DNA of 64,000 nt from Streptomyces olivochromogenes (GCF_021538895.1 NZ_JADDRL010000009.1:1-64000), one strand, 5' to 3'. Shown: positions 1 through 9,843, numbered from the stretch's first letter. Notes: generated by a model not told the origin, from the sequence alone. Made by a program: numbers and translations.

Positions 1-1
1 G

Positions 2-1666
2 GCGCCCTCCGCCGACGGCGCCGCCGACCAGCTCCCGCAAGGGGTGTTCTGTGTCGACCGGCTGGGTCTGATCGTCTACGCCAACCCGGCCGCGGCACGG
101 CTGATGGGCCTGGAGCGTTCGCGGCTCCTCGGCCTGCCCGTCGACGAGGCGCTGCCGTGGCTGGGCCGGCCCCCGTACGACGACCACCTGCGCGGTGCCC
201 TGCTGTCCCTGCAACCCGTGAAATTCCACGCCCGGCACCCGGCCGCCGACCGCGACGCGCCCGGCGAGGGCGACTGGCTGGACCTGTCGTTCCACCCGGG
301 CCCGGACATCCTCACCTGCACCGTCGCGCCCGCGAACCGTATGGACGTCCCCGCCGAGCTGCCCGACGCCGGCCTGACGCCGACCGCCGCTCCCGAAGCC
401 GGCCACCCCGTGTCCGCCGCTCCCTCGTTGGCGCCGCTGTACCGGCCCATCGCCCTGGCCATCGCGCTGACCGACGCGGTCACCGCCCGCCAGGTGTCGG
501 CGGTCGTCACCCAGGAGCTGCTGCCCGCGTTCGACGGCCGCCGACTGGCCATCTACCTGCTGCAGGACCGGCACCTGTACCTGGCCTGGGAGACCGGTTT
601 CCCGCAGGGATTCCTCGCCCCCTTCGACGGCGTCGGCCTCGACGCCCATCTGCCCGGTGTGGAGACCCTCACCACCGGCCGCTCCCTGTTCTTCGACTCC
701 ATGCGGCAGCTGGCCACCGCCTATCCGGGCATCCCGCTGGACGCGATCGAGGGCGCCCGCGCCTTCCTGCCGCTGATCGCCTCCGGGCGGCCGGTCGGCT
801 CCTGCATCCTCGGCTTCGACCGCAACCGGGGTTTCAGCACGGAGGAACGCACGCTCCTGACCGCGCTCGCCGGGCTGATCGCGCACGCGATGGAGAAGGC
901 GCAGCGCTACGACACCGAGGCCGCCCTCGCCCGCGGCCTGCAGCAGGCCCTGCTCCCCCGGCGGCTGTCCGCGCATCCGCAGGTGGAGACCGCCGGCCGC
1001 TATCTGCCCGGCACCCAGGGCATGGACGTGGGCGGGGACTGGTACGACGTCGTCGAGGCCGGGGACGGTCTGGCGCTGGTCATCGGCGACGTCCAGGGGC
1101 ACGGCGTGCAGGCGGCGGCCACCATGGGCCAGCTGCGCAGCGCCGTACGCGCCTTCGCGCTCGGCGACCACCCTCCCGACGAGGTCATGAGCGGCACGAA
1201 CCGGCTGCTCATCGACCTCGATCCGGGACAGTTCGCCAGCTGCTGCTACCTGCGGCTCGACCCCGCGACCGGCCGGGCCCAGGTCGCCCGCGCCGGGCAT
1301 CCGCCGCCGCTGTTGAGCGCCCCGGACGGCCGAACCCGCGTCCTGGACATTCCCGGGGGTGTCGTCCTCGGGGTGGACCCGCTCGCCCAGTATCCGGTGG
1401 CGCAGCTGCGGCTGGAGCCGGGGGCGATCCTCGCCCTGTACACCGACGGGCTGGTCGAGCGGCCCGGCACCGACATCGACGAGGGGATCAGCGCGCTGCG
1501 GCTGGCCCTGGAACAGGCCCGTACGGCCGCCGGGCGGCGGAGCGCCCGTTCCCTCGCGGGCGTCGCCGACCGGCTCACCTCGACGGCCCGGCACGCCGTC
1601 GACCGGCCCGACGACGTGGCTCTCCTGCTCGCCACCCGGCGCACCGGGTGCCCCTCCGGGCAATGA
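2..1666 (+). CDS. PAS-GAF-SpoIIE (PP2C) serine phosphatase, 5' end outside window
   Basis: Predicted cytoplasmic PPM-type serine/threonine phosphatase of the SpoIIE/RsbU class, the kind that dephosphorylates anti-anti-sigma factors. The frame is open to the first base of the window, and a PAS-like segment (GVFCVDRLGLIVYANPAAAR) begins at the very start, so the true N-terminus lies upstream. A GAF domain follows in the middle. The C-terminal 230 residues form the phosphatase domain, with the metal-binding motifs GGDWYDVVE and VIGDVQGHG, then AGHPPPLL and LYTDGLVERPG, and DDVALLL near the end. No transmembrane segment or HATPase domain is visible. The next phosphatase gene follows on the same strand within 90 bases, so the two may act together. 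The class call is firm; the substrate is unknown. Confidence 0.9.
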   Translation, partial: APSADGAADQLPQGVFCVDRLGLIVYANPAAARLMGLERSRLLGLPVDEALPWLGRPPYDDHLRGALLSLQPVKFHARHPAADRDAPGEGDWLDLSFHPGPDILTCTVAPANRMDVPAELPDAGLTPTAAPEAGHPVSAAPSLAPLYRPIALAIALTDAVTARQVSAVVTQELLPAFDGRRLAIYLLQDRHLYLAWETGFPQGFLAPFDGVGLDAHLPGVETLTTGRSLFFDSMRQLATAYPGIPLDAIEGARAFLPLIASGRPVGSCILGFDRNRGFSTEERTLLTALAGLIAHAMEKAQRYDTEAALARGLQQALLPRRLSAHPQVETAGRYLPGTQGMDVGGDWYDVVEAGDGLALVIGDVQGHGVQAAATMGQLRSAVRAFALGDHPPDEVMSGTNRLLIDLDPGQFASCCYLRLDPATGRAQVARAGHPPPLLSAPDGRTRVLDIPGGVVLGVDPLAQYPVAQLRLEPGAILALYTDGLVERPGTDIDEGISALRLALEQARTAAGRRSARSLAGVADRLTSTARHAVDRPDDVALLLATRRTGCPSGQ

Positions 1667-1752
1667 GGTCGCCACGCATCGGCGCGACCACCGCCGGTCA
1701 CCTCCTGCGACGCCTCTCGCCTCCGGGGGCCGGGCAGTGTAGACATGGGCAC

Positions 1753-4491
1753 ATGGTCCGACTGTTGGGCCGGTCCGAGACTCGGCCGCCCCGTCGTCCC
1801 GGGGATCCGCACGCACCGCACGAGCGGCGGCAGCAGGACGGAACCGGGCCGCGCCGCACAAGGGCCGGGAGGCTGTGGTCGGCGGTGAGCGGCCGCAGCG
1901 TCGCCGGACAGGTGTTCGTGCTGCAAGTGGTCATCGTGCTGTTGCTCGTCGTGTCGGCGGTGGTGGCCCAGGTGCTGCAGGTGCGCCACGACACCAACCA
2001 GGAGGCCCGCAACCGCTCCCTCGCCGTCGCCGAGACCTTCGCCCACGCGCCGGGCACGGTGGCGGCGCTGCGCAGCCCGGATCCGACGGCCGTGCTCCAG
2101 CCGAAGGCCGAGGCGGCGCGCAAGGCGTCCGGGGTGGACTTCGTCGTCGTGATGAACACCGACGGGATCCGCTACACGCACCCCAAACCGGACCGGATCG
2201 GCAAGAAGTTCGTCGGGACCATCGCCCCCGCACAGGCGGGGCACACCGTCGTCGAGGAGGTCAACGGGACCCTGGGCCCGCTGGTCCAGGTCGTGGTGCC
2301 GGTCAAGGACGCCCAGGGGAACGTCGTGGGACTGGTGTCGTCCGGCATCACCACCGAGCACGTGGGCGGCACCGCCGAACAGCAGCTGCCGCTCCTGCTG
2401 GCCGCCGCCGCGGCGGCCCTCGCCCTGGCCACCGCGGGAACGGCGCTGGTGAGCAGACGCCTGTTGCGCCAGACGCACGGCCTCGGCCCGCACGAGATGA
2501 CACGGATGTACGAGCACCACGACGCGGTGCTGCACTCCGTGCGGGAAGGCGTGCTCATCGTCAGCGGCGAGGGCCGGCTGCTGCTCGCCAACGACGAGGC
2601 GCAGCGCCTGCTGGACCTGCCCGAGGACGCGGAGCGGCAGGATGTGCGCCGGCTCGGCCTGGACGACGACACCGCCGACCTGCTGGCCTCGGGCCGCGTC
2701 GCCACCGACGAGGTGCACCTGGTCAAGGACCGGCTGCTGGCGATCAACCAGCGGCCCACGGACCTGCGCGGCGGCCCGCCGGGCAGCGTCACCACGCTCC
2801 GCGACTCCACGGAACTGCGCGCCCTGTCCGGCCGGGCGGAGGTGGCGCGCGAACGCCTGAACATGCTCTACGACGCCGGTGTCGCCATCGGCACCAGCCT
2901 CGACGTGACCCGGACCGCCGAGGAACTGGCGCAGCTGGCCGTGCCCCGGTTCGCGGACTTCCTCACCGTGGACCTGTTCGACGCCGTGCTGCACGGGGAG
3001 GAGCCGCAACCCGGGGAGTCCTTGCGCCGCGCGGCCGTCGGCGGCATCCGCGGGGACGCCCCGCTCTACCCGTTGGGCGAACGCATCCGCTTCGTGCCGA
3101 CCTCCCCGCAGTTCCGCAGTCTGCACACCGGGGTGTCCGTGGTCGAGCCGCGGCTGGGCGAGGCGCCGGGCTGGCTCGCCCAGGACCTCGACCGCACCGA
3201 ACAGGTGGTCGAGTTCGGGATCCACTCGCTGATCACCGTGCCGCTGCGCGCGGGCAGCCTGATCCTGGGCGTGGCCAACTTCTATCGCTCGCAGAAGCCC
3301 GAGCCGTTCGACGCCGAGGATCTGGCCCTGGCCGAGGAGCTGGTCGCCCGCGCCGCGGTGTCCATCGACAACGCCCGCCGCTACACCCGCGAGCACGGCA
3401 TGGCGGTGACCCTGCAGCGCAGCCTGCTGCCCCGCAAGCTGCCCGACCAGAGCGCCCTGGAGATCGCCTACCGCTATCTGCCCGCGCAGGCCGGGGTGGG
3501 CGGCGACTGGTTCGACGTACTGCCGCTGTCCGGATCCCGGGTCGCCCTCGTCGTGGGCGACGTGGTGGGGCACGGGCTGCACGCCGCCGCCACCATGGGC
3601 CGGCTGCGCACGGCGGTGCACAACTTCTCCTCGCTGGACCTGCGGCCCGACGAGCTCCTCGGTCTCCTCGACGAGCTGGTCGGCCGTATCGACCAGGACG
3701 AGACCCCCGCCGACGGCGCCACGGCGGTCACCGGCGCGACCTGCCTGTACGCGATCTACGATCCGGTCTCCCGGCGCTGTGCCGTCGCCCGGGCCGGCCA
3801 TCCGCCGCCCGCCGTGGTCCGCCCCGACGGCAGCGTCGAGTTCCCCGAGGTGCCGGCGGGTCCGCCGCTGGGCCTCGGCGGGCTGCCGTACGAGACGGCC
3901 GATCTGGAGCTGAAGGAGGGCAGCCGCCTCGTCCTGTACACCGACGGGCTGATCGAGGACCGGGAGCGGGACATCGACGACGGCCTGGAGCTGCTGCGCT
4001 CCGCGCTGGCGCGGGCCGCCGACTCGCCCGAGGACACCTGCCGGGCCGTCCTGGAACTGCTCCCGGCCCGGCCCAGCGACGACGTCGCCCTGCTCGTCGC
4101 CCGCACCCGCTCGCTCGGCGCCGACCGGGTCGCCGAGTGGCCGGTGCCGGCCGATCCGGCGGCCGTCTCGCAGCTCCGGGCCGCGGTGAACCGGCAGCTG
4201 GCCGAGTGGGAACTGGAGGAGCTCACGTTCACCACCGAACTGATCCTCAGCGAGCTGGTCACCAACGCCATCCGCTACGGCCGCGAGCCCATCCGGGTCC
4301 GGCTGCTGCGCGACCGCAGCCTGATCTGCGAGGTGTCCGACGGCAGCACGACCTCGCCGCACCTGCGGTACGCGGCGACCACCGACGAGGGCGGACGCGG
4401 CCTGTTCCTCGTCGCGCAGCTCGCCGACCGCTGGGGCACCCGCTACACCCCGGCGGGCAAGGTCATCTGGGCGGAACAGCCGCTGTCCTGA
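1753..4491 (+). CDS. Membrane sensor SpoIIE phosphatase: Cache-PAS-GAF-PP2C-HATPase
   Basis: About 912 residues. A basic N-terminus precedes TM1 (roughly residues 54-76). An extracytoplasmic CitA/DcuS-like single-Cache sensor follows (VRHDTNQEARNRS to GLVSSGITTEHVGG), then TM2 (about 215-238), PAS, GAF, a PP2C/SpoIIE phosphatase domain (GGDWFDVLP, VVGDVVGHGLHAA, LYTDGLIEDRE) and a C-terminal anti-sigma-factor-type HATPase (ELVTNAIRYG, DEGGRGLFLV). One protein therefore carries both opposing activities of a partner-switching pathway. I chose the ATG at 1753 because a TAGACA box lies 7 nt upstream, a leaderless arrangement, and codon bias is weak before it. An in-frame ATG at 1663 overlaps the preceding stop as ATGA and a GTG lies at 1885; both remain possible. 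The ligand of the Cache domain is unknown. Confidence 0.9.
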   Translation: MVRLLGRSETRPPRRPGDPHAPHERRQQDGTGPRRTRAGRLWSAVSGRSVAGQVFVLQVVIVLLLVVSAVVAQVLQVRHDTNQEARNRSLAVAETFAHAPGTVAALRSPDPTAVLQPKAEAARKASGVDFVVVMNTDGIRYTHPKPDRIGKKFVGTIAPAQAGHTVVEEVNGTLGPLVQVVVPVKDAQGNVVGLVSSGITTEHVGGTAEQQLPLLLAAAAAALALATAGTALVSRRLLRQTHGLGPHEMTRMYEHHDAVLHSVREGVLIVSGEGRLLLANDEAQRLLDLPEDAERQDVRRLGLDDDTADLLASGRVATDEVHLVKDRLLAINQRPTDLRGGPPGSVTTLRDSTELRALSGRAEVARERLNMLYDAGVAIGTSLDVTRTAEELAQLAVPRFADFLTVDLFDAVLHGEEPQPGESLRRAAVGGIRGDAPLYPLGERIRFVPTSPQFRSLHTGVSVVEPRLGEAPGWLAQDLDRTEQVVEFGIHSLITVPLRAGSLILGVANFYRSQKPEPFDAEDLALAEELVARAAVSIDNARRYTREHGMAVTLQRSLLPRKLPDQSALEIAYRYLPAQAGVGGDWFDVLPLSGSRVALVVGDVVGHGLHAAATMGRLRTAVHNFSSLDLRPDELLGLLDELVGRIDQDETPADGATAVTGATCLYAIYDPVSRRCAVARAGHPPPAVVRPDGSVEFPEVPAGPPLGLGGLPYETADLELKEGSRLVLYTDGLIEDRERDIDDGLELLRSALARAADSPEDTCRAVLELLPARPSDDVALLVARTRSLGADRVAEWPVPADPAAVSQLRAAVNRQLAEWELEELTFTTELILSELVTNAIRYGREPIRVRLLRDRSLICEVSDGSTTSPHLRYAATTDEGGRGLFLVAQLADRWGTRYTPAGKVIWAEQPLS

Positions 4492-4508
4492 GCCGGCCGA
4501 CGGCCGGC
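4492..4508 (+). terminator. Short GC hairpin after the phosphatase gene
   Basis: GCCGGCCG and CGGCCGGC form an 8-bp inverted repeat around a single A immediately after the stop codon; a real hairpin would open to a stem of about 5-6 bp. There is no T-tract. It may be a weak terminator or an RNA 3'-end structure. Confidence 0.35.
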
Positions 4509-4557
4509 GGAAGAAAGCTGTTGAGGATCCGTCCGGGAATCGGTGATGATCTCCGGC

Positions 4558-5877
4558 ATGTTCTCGCGCAGGAAACGCCGCCCGAAGTCCCCCGATCTCC
4601 TTGAAGCCTGGGAGTGCCTGGACTCCGGGGACATCCCGGGCGCCCTGCGGCAGTTGCGGGTCGCCGGCGAGGACCAGCCCCTGGGCGAGGTCGCCCTCGT
4701 GGTCGGCCGGGCCGCGCGGACCGCGGGCTTCGACGACCTCCAGCAGGCCGCCGCCGCGCTGGCCGAGCGCCCCGAACACGCCCAGGCGCTCTTCGACTTC
4801 GGATACGCCTGCGTCGAACGCGGCCTGTCCTACCTGGCGGTGCCCGCCCTGCGCGAGGTGCTGCGCGGCAACCCGGGCCGCCTCGGGGTCGTACGGGAGC
4901 TGGTGTCGGCCTACGAGCGTGAGGGCCGTCACCGCGAGGCCGTCGAGGAACTGGCCCGGCACGAGGCCGACTTCACCGACTGGCCGGACCGCTATCTGCT
5001 GGTGTTCAACGCGATCATGTCGGGCGACCTCGGCCTGGCCCGGCGCCAGCACGCCCTGCTGCCGGACCCCGAGGACGAGATGTGGCTGCCCACCCGGGCC
5101 CGGCAGAACCGCATGCTGGAGCGCGCGGCCGCCCTCGACGGGGCGAGCGCGCTGGACCCGACCGATCTGCGGGGCTGGCAGTACGTGCTCGGCGGGACGG
5201 TGCTGGGCACGCTCTCCCCGTACGGCTTCGACTCGGGCATGACCGGCCGGTACGCCTACCTGCAGGACACACCGGGACAGTGCCTGCGCGGCCTGCTGCG
5301 GCTGCGGACGCTGCTGGAGGCCACCGAGGCGCGCCCGCGGTCGGTGTCGCTGCTCCCCGACCGTGACTCGCGGATCCTCAGCCTGGCCGCCGCCGAGCTG
5401 CTTGACCTGCCGGCGGAGCCCTTCGCGCCCGGCCGCGAGGACACGCTCGTCGTCGCGTACGACCTGAACGAGGTGGCCGGCGCGGCCGACGGCCCCGAGA
5501 TCCTCGGGCAGCTCTTCGAGCGCGCCCCCGGCCAGGTGCTGCACGAGCACGCGAGTTCCTGGACCGACGCTCCGGTCGTCACCGCCGACAGCGTCACCCT
5601 GCTCCACCAGTCCGTGGTGGCGCCCTGGGGCGAGCAACTGCGCGGCGCCGCAGACGGAGGAGTCGAGCGGGCACCGGCCGACGACCGCCCCGAGCCGGAG
5701 CTCGCCGCCGAGATCACGGGGGCGGAGCCGGACACGGACGAGGGCGACGGCACCGGCCCGGACGACTCGGACGAGGCGTTCGCCGCGTTCGCCGCGACCG
5801 TGCGCGGCACCTGGCTGCGCGGCGACCGCGCCCGCCTGACCTCGTCCGGACCGGTGCCCAGCTCCCGCTTCGCCTGA
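4558..5877 (+). CDS. TPR-like repeat protein of unknown function
   Basis: I do not recognise a named family. The protein has 439 residues from the ATG at 4558. The N-terminus is very basic (FSRRKRRPK). Residues 10-200 consist of helical, TPR-like repeats (for example SGDIPGALRQLRVAG, FGYACVERGLSYLAVPALRE, REGRHREAVEELARHEADF). The middle is Trp/Tyr-containing and unique, and the last 90 residues are acidic and low-complexity. GATGAT 7 nt before the ATG, with TTGAGG 18 nt further upstream, looks like a leaderless promoter; a GTG and an ATG at 4543-4548 are less likely starts. No signal peptide or membrane segment is seen. It is probably a cytosolic scaffold. It lies convergent to the GH15 gene. 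Confidence 0.75.
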   Translation: MFSRRKRRPKSPDLLEAWECLDSGDIPGALRQLRVAGEDQPLGEVALVVGRAARTAGFDDLQQAAAALAERPEHAQALFDFGYACVERGLSYLAVPALREVLRGNPGRLGVVRELVSAYEREGRHREAVEELARHEADFTDWPDRYLLVFNAIMSGDLGLARRQHALLPDPEDEMWLPTRARQNRMLERAAALDGASALDPTDLRGWQYVLGGTVLGTLSPYGFDSGMTGRYAYLQDTPGQCLRGLLRLRTLLEATEARPRSVSLLPDRDSRILSLAAAELLDLPAEPFAPGREDTLVVAYDLNEVAGAADGPEILGQLFERAPGQVLHEHASSWTDAPVVTADSVTLLHQSVVAPWGEQLRGAADGGVERAPADDRPEPELAAEITGAEPDTDEGDGTGPDDSDEAFAAFAATVRGTWLRGDRARLTSSGPVPSSRFA

Positions 5878-5907
5878 CGGCCGCGCGTCGCGCGACGGTG
5901 TGCGGGG

Positions 5908-7776
5908 CTAACCGAGGGCCCGGTCCAGGTTGAAGGCGGCGCTGATGAGCGCCAGGTGGGTGAACGCCTGTGGGAAGTTGCCCTGTTGCTCCCCGGTGCG
6001 GCCGATCTCCTCGGCGTACAGGCCGAGATGGTTGGCGTAGGTGAGCATCTTCTCGAAGGCCAGCCGGGCCTCCTCCAGCCGTCCGGCGCGCACCAGTGCC
6101 TCGACGTACCAGAAGGAGCAGATGGAGAACGTGCCCTCGTCGCCGCGCAGTCCGTCGGGGCTGGCCTGCGGGTCGTACCGGTAGACGAGGGAGTCGGAGA
6201 CCAGGTCCTCGGTCAGGGCGTCCAGGGTGGACAGCCACTTCGGGTCGGTCGGGGCGACGAACTTCGCCATCGGCATCATCAGCACGGAGGCGTCGAGGAC
6301 CTCGCTGCCCTCGTGCTGCACGAAGGCGTGACGCACCGGCGACCAGCCGCGCTCCATGATCCACCGGTAGATGGTGTCGCGGCACTGCCGCCAGCGGCGG
6401 TGGTCGGCCGGCAGGCCCCGCCGGGTGGCCACGCGGATGGCCCGCTCGATCGCCACCCAGCACATCAGGCGCGAGTACAGGAAGTTCTTGCGGCCGCCGC
6501 GGGTCTCCCACACGCCCTCGTCCGGCTGGTCCCAGTGGTCGACGACCCAGTCCACCAGCTGGCACACGTCGTCCCACTGGTCGCTGGAGATGGGTTCGGC
6601 CCACTTGTCGTAGAGGTAGATCGAGTCGATCAGGGCGCCGTAGATGTCGAGCTGGAGCTGGTCGGCGGCGGCGTTGCCGACCCGGACCGGGGCGGATCCC
6701 TGGTGGCCCTCCAGGTGGGGGAGCTCGCGTTCGGGCAGGTCGGTGCGGCCGTCGATGCCGTACATGATCTGCAGCGGCCCGGAGGGCGAGCCGTCGCCGG
6801 GGCTGATGTGGGTGGCCAGGAACTGCATGAAGGCCCGGGCCTCCCCGGTGAAGCCGAGCCGCAGCAGCGCGTACACGCAGAACGCGGCGTCGCGGATCCA
6901 CACGTAGCGGTAGTCCCAGTTGCGTTCGCCGCCGAGCTGTTCGGGCAGGCTCGTGGTCGGCGCGGCGACGATGGCGCCGGTCGGGGCGTAGGTGAGCAGC
7001 TTCAGGGTGAGGGCGGAGCGGTGCACCATCTCCCGCCACCGGCCGACGTAGCGGGACTGGTGCAGCCAGCGGCGCCAGTAGGCGACCGTGGCCTGGAACT
7101 CGTGCTCGGCCTCGGCGTGGGCGCAGCCGCGCGGAATCAGGGCGTCGGCGGCCCGGTCGAGGGCGAACACCGCGGACTCGCCCTCGGTGAGTTTGAAGTC
7201 GGCGCGGGCGTCGGTGCCGTCGCACTCCATGGCCACGGTGGAGGTGAGCGAGAGGGAGTACTGCCGGGACTCGAACACGATCATGTCGCCCTGCGTGTTC
7301 AGCGAGTGGGGGTCGGCGCCGTAGTTGAAGCGCGGTGCCACCAGGACCCGGAAGGGAACGGTGCCCCGGACGCACAGGACGCGGCGGATCAGCCGGTGCC
7401 GGTCGGCCTCGGCGGATTCCGCGGGCTGCAGGGGGTTCCCGGCCACCGGCATGAAGTCCTGGACCTCGCCGACGCCTTCCTCGGTGAAGAACCTGGTGAT
7501 CAGTACGTTCGTGTCCGGGAAGTAGAACTGCTTGGTCCGGGCCGCTACGGAGGCGGCGAGCTCGAAGCGGCCGCCGCGGTCGGCGTCCAGGATGGCCCCG
7601 AAGACGCTGGGGGCGTCGAAGGACGGGCAGCAGTACCAGTCGATGGTGCCGTTGCTTCCGACCAGGGCCACGGTGCGCAGGTCGCCGATCAGTCCGTGCT
7701 CGGCGATCGGCAGGTAGCGGGAGTGGCCGGGGGGCTCGGGGGCCTCCTGGTTCCGGGGCATCTCGGTGGTGGTCAT
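5908..7776 (-). CDS. Glycoside hydrolase family 15 (trehalase/glucoamylase-like)
   Basis: 622 residues, typical of actinobacterial GH15 enzymes that hydrolyse trehalose or alpha-glucans. The N-terminal beta-rich trehalase-like domain starts with GLIGDLRTVALVGSNGTIDW. The catalytic (alpha/alpha)6 barrel contains GGERNWDYRYVWIRDAAF, GRKNFLYSRLMCWVAIERA and GTFSICSFWYVEALVRAGRLEEA, the usual GH15 landmarks. No signal peptide is present, so it acts in the cytosol; mycobacterial trehalase is the closest kind of protein I know. The ATG at 7776 has a GGGAGG ribosome site 9 nt upstream. It stands alone, divergent from a small gene. Trehalose versus isomaltose/maltose specificity cannot be told from sequence; the GH65 gene about 9 kb away also points to alpha-glucobiose metabolism. 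Confidence 0.9.
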   Translation of the reverse strand: MTTTEMPRNQEAPEPPGHSRYLPIAEHGLIGDLRTVALVGSNGTIDWYCCPSFDAPSVFGAILDADRGGRFELAASVAARTKQFYFPDTNVLITRFFTEEGVGEVQDFMPVAGNPLQPAESAEADRHRLIRRVLCVRGTVPFRVLVAPRFNYGADPHSLNTQGDMIVFESRQYSLSLTSTVAMECDGTDARADFKLTEGESAVFALDRAADALIPRGCAHAEAEHEFQATVAYWRRWLHQSRYVGRWREMVHRSALTLKLLTYAPTGAIVAAPTTSLPEQLGGERNWDYRYVWIRDAAFCVYALLRLGFTGEARAFMQFLATHISPGDGSPSGPLQIMYGIDGRTDLPERELPHLEGHQGSAPVRVGNAAADQLQLDIYGALIDSIYLYDKWAEPISSDQWDDVCQLVDWVVDHWDQPDEGVWETRGGRKNFLYSRLMCWVAIERAIRVATRRGLPADHRRWRQCRDTIYRWIMERGWSPVRHAFVQHEGSEVLDASVLMMPMAKFVAPTDPKWLSTLDALTEDLVSDSLVYRYDPQASPDGLRGDEGTFSICSFWYVEALVRAGRLEEARLAFEKMLTYANHLGLYAEEIGRTGEQQGNFPQAFTHLALISAAFNLDRALG

Positions 7777-7977
7777 CGCGGCAGCCTCCCGGGGCGGGGA
7801 TGCGGGCTCCTTACAGCTTAGGAGCGAAGCTTTCGCCGCGGCACGGTGAAGTGATCGTCTCCGGGGCCTGGCGGCCCCTCCGGATGCAGGGCGGGCTCAG
7901 GCGGGGAATGGTGAGAGTGGGCCCGGACTCGCGGCACCCGTTCCGGTGCGGGCACCTGGGCCCGAGGAGGAGGCATC

Positions 7978-8181
7978 ATGTCGACGTCACAACCCGAAGC
8001 GTCCCGGCCGTCCGACGACCGCGCCACCCCGGACTCCCTGCTCCACTCCGCCCCCGGCGTCGTCGCCCCGGAGGACCTGGTGCTCGCCGCGGGCAGGGAC
8101 ATCACACCGGCCAACCTGGAATGGGCCCGCCGCAAGCTGGACGCCGAGGGCGCGCTCGCCGTGGAGAAACTCCTGCCTTAG
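7978..8181 (+). CDS. Small conserved-looking protein, 67 aa, unknown
   Basis: A 67-residue acidic soluble protein (starts MSTSQPEASRPSDD, ends DAEGALAVEKLLP) with no recognisable domain. A strong GAGGAGG ribosome site lies 6 nt before the ATG and third-position GC is high, so it is very likely translated. The second half is predicted to be mostly helical. It stands alone between the divergent GH15 gene and sthA, with about 200 bp on its upstream side for regulation. No function can be assigned. Confidence 0.7.
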   Translation: MSTSQPEASRPSDDRATPDSLLHSAPGVVAPEDLVLAAGRDITPANLEWARRKLDAEGALAVEKLLP

Positions 8182-8400
8182 GCAGCGCGGAACCCGCCCT
8201 GAGCTGCAAGACCGCCCGGGGCGGACGGAAGATCGTGGTCTGCCGGTGCCCGCCCGGGACGGCACCGGCACGGGGGCGCCGGCACGGCAGGGGCGGCACA
8301 GGCGCGGACCGGGGGCTTTCCGGCCGGCGTGGGTGTCGGTCGCTCACCGTAATCATGGGGAACGCTTCCGCCGCCTCCGGTGCCCGTTTCCCCGTCGGCC

Positions 8401-8429
8401 TTACGGAGGGAGGCGTCGGCTGACAGACT
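8401..8429 (+). promoter_or_regulatory. Candidate leaderless promoter of sthA
   Basis: TTACGG (8401-8406) and CAGACT (8424-8429) are separated by 17 bp, and the GTG start of sthA follows 7 nt after the -10-like box. This geometry is common for leaderless Streptomyces transcripts and supports the start at 8437. The 250 bp between the 67-aa gene and this box show no other feature. Confidence 0.45.
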
Positions 8430-8436
8430 CCCGAGG

Positions 8437-9843
8437 GTGCCCGACTTCGATTTCGACATGCTCGTCATAGGATCCGGCCCCGGTGGACAGAAGGCCGCCA
8501 TCGCCGCCGCCAAACTCGGCCGTCGCGCCGCCGTCGTCGATCGCCCCGACATGGTCGGCGGCGTCTCCATTCACACCGGCACCATCCCGTCCAAGACACT
8601 GCGCGAGGCGGTGCTGTACCTCAGCGGTCTCACCCAGCGCGATCTGTACGGGCAGAGCTACCGCCTGAAGGAGGACATCACCGTCTCCGACCTGACCTCC
8701 CGCACCCAGCACGTGGTCGGCCGGGAGGTCGACGTCATCCGCAGCCAGCTGTCCCGCAACCACGTGGCCCTCTACGCCGGCACGGGCCGCTTCGTCGACC
8801 CGAACACCGTCGCCCTGCGCGAAGTGAGCGGCCAGGAACGGCTGCTGACCGCACGCCACATCGTCATCGCCACCGGCACCCGCCCGGCCCGCCCGGACAC
8901 CGTCGCGTTCGACGGCCGGACGATCATGGACTCGGACAACGTACTCACGCTGGAGAAGGTCCCCCGGTCGATGGTGATCGTCGGCGCCGGCGTCATCGGC
9001 ATGGAGTACGCCAGCATGTTCGCCGCCCTGGGCAGCAAGGTGACGGTCGTCGAGCGGCGCCCGGGCATGCTGGACCTGTGCGACGTCGAGGTCGTCGAGT
9101 CGCTCAAGTACCAACTGCGGGACCTCGCCGTCACCTTCCGCTTCGGCGAGACCGTGGCCGCCGTCGAGCGCCATCCCCGCGGCACCCTGACCATCCTGGA
9201 GAGCGGAAAGAAGATCCCCGCCGACACCGTCATGTACTCGGCGGGCCGCCAGGGTCTCACCGACGAACTCGACCTGGACAAGGCCGGGCTGACCGCGGAC
9301 CCGCGCGGCCGGATCAAGGTGGACGAGCACTACCGCACCGAGGTCCCGCACATCTACGCCGTCGGCGACGTGATCGGCTTCCCTGCGCTGGCCGCGACCT
9401 CGATGGAGCAGGGCCGCGCGGCCGCGTTCCACGCCTGCGGCGAGCCGGTCGGGCAGATGCACAACCTCCAGCCGATCGGGATCTACACCATCCCGGAGAT
9501 CAGCTTCGTGGGCCGGACCGAGGACCAGCTCACCGAGGACTGCGTGCCGTTCGAGGTCGGCATCGCCCGCTACCGGGAACTGGCCCGGGGACAGATCATC
9601 GGCGACTCCCACGGCATGCTCAAGCTGTTGGTCTCCCCCGAGGACCGCACGCTGCTCGGCGTGCACTGCTTCGGTACGGGCGCCACCGAGCTCATCCACA
9701 TCGGCCAGTCCGTGATGGGTTGCGGCGGTACGGTCGACTACCTCGTCGACGCCGTCTTCAACTACCCGACGCTCGCCGAGTCGTACAAGGTCGCCGCCCT
9801 GGACGCCACCAACAAACTGCGGCAGATCAACCGCCTCGACTGA
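8437..9843 (+). CDS. sthA: Soluble (Si-specific) NAD(P)+ transhydrogenase
   Basis: A 468-residue flavoprotein of the pyridine nucleotide-disulfide oxidoreductase superfamily that reversibly transfers hydride between NADPH and NAD+, close to the 466 residues of E. coli SthA. The FAD-binding motif [12 protein letters not shown] is at the N-terminus. It is followed by the transhydrogenase signature [12 protein letters not shown], where lipoamide dehydrogenases would carry the redox-active CxxxxC pair. The second dinucleotide fold is [17 protein letters not shown], and the FAD site [13 protein letters not shown] and a C-terminal dimerisation domain complete the protein. The GTG at 8437 is chosen by promoter geometry and length; an upstream ATG at 8380 would add 19 residues with no match to the family. 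It balances NADPH pools in the cytosol. It appears monocistronic. Confidence 0.93.
   Translation: MPDFDFDMLVIGSGPGGQKAAIAAAKLGRRAAVVDRPDMVGGVSIHTGTIPSKTLREAVLYLSGLTQRDLYGQSYRLKEDITVSDLTSRTQHVVGREVDVIRSQLSRNHVALYAGTGRFVDPNTVALREVSGQERLLTARHIVIATGTRPARPDTVAFDGRTIMDSDNVLTLEKVPRSMVIVGAGVIGMEYASMFAALGSKVTVVERRPGMLDLCDVEVVESLKYQLRDLAVTFRFGETVAAVERHPRGTLTILESGKKIPADTVMYSAGRQGLTDELDLDKAGLTADPRGRIKVDEHYRTEVPHIYAVGDVIGFPALAATSMEQGRAAAFHACGEPVGQMHNLQPIGIYTIPEISFVGRTEDQLTEDCVPFEVGIARYRELARGQIIGDSHGMLKLLVSPEDRTLLGVHCFGTGATELIHIGQSVMGCGGTVDYLVDAVFNYPTLAESYKVAALDATNKLRQINRLD

Noticed and set aside
1663..1752. ATG at 1663 overlapping the previous stop (ATGA) as start of the membrane phosphatase
   Set aside because: Codon bias over 1663-1752 is weak and the encoded segment is uncharacteristic; ATG at 1753 has a leaderless promoter box. 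Kept as an alternative only.
1246..5637. Very long open frame on the minus strand opposite the phosphatase genes
   Set aside because: Typical antisense frame in high-GC DNA. The opposite strand encodes clear Cache, GAF and PP2C motifs; the minus frame has low-complexity composition and no domains.
5886..5897. Palindrome CGTCGCGCGACG between convergent genes
   Set aside because: No loop can form and no gene start is nearby; not convincing as operator or terminator.
8380..8436. Upstream ATG adding 19 residues to SthA
   Set aside because: It would place the start before the likely promoter; family length and promoter geometry favour GTG 8437.
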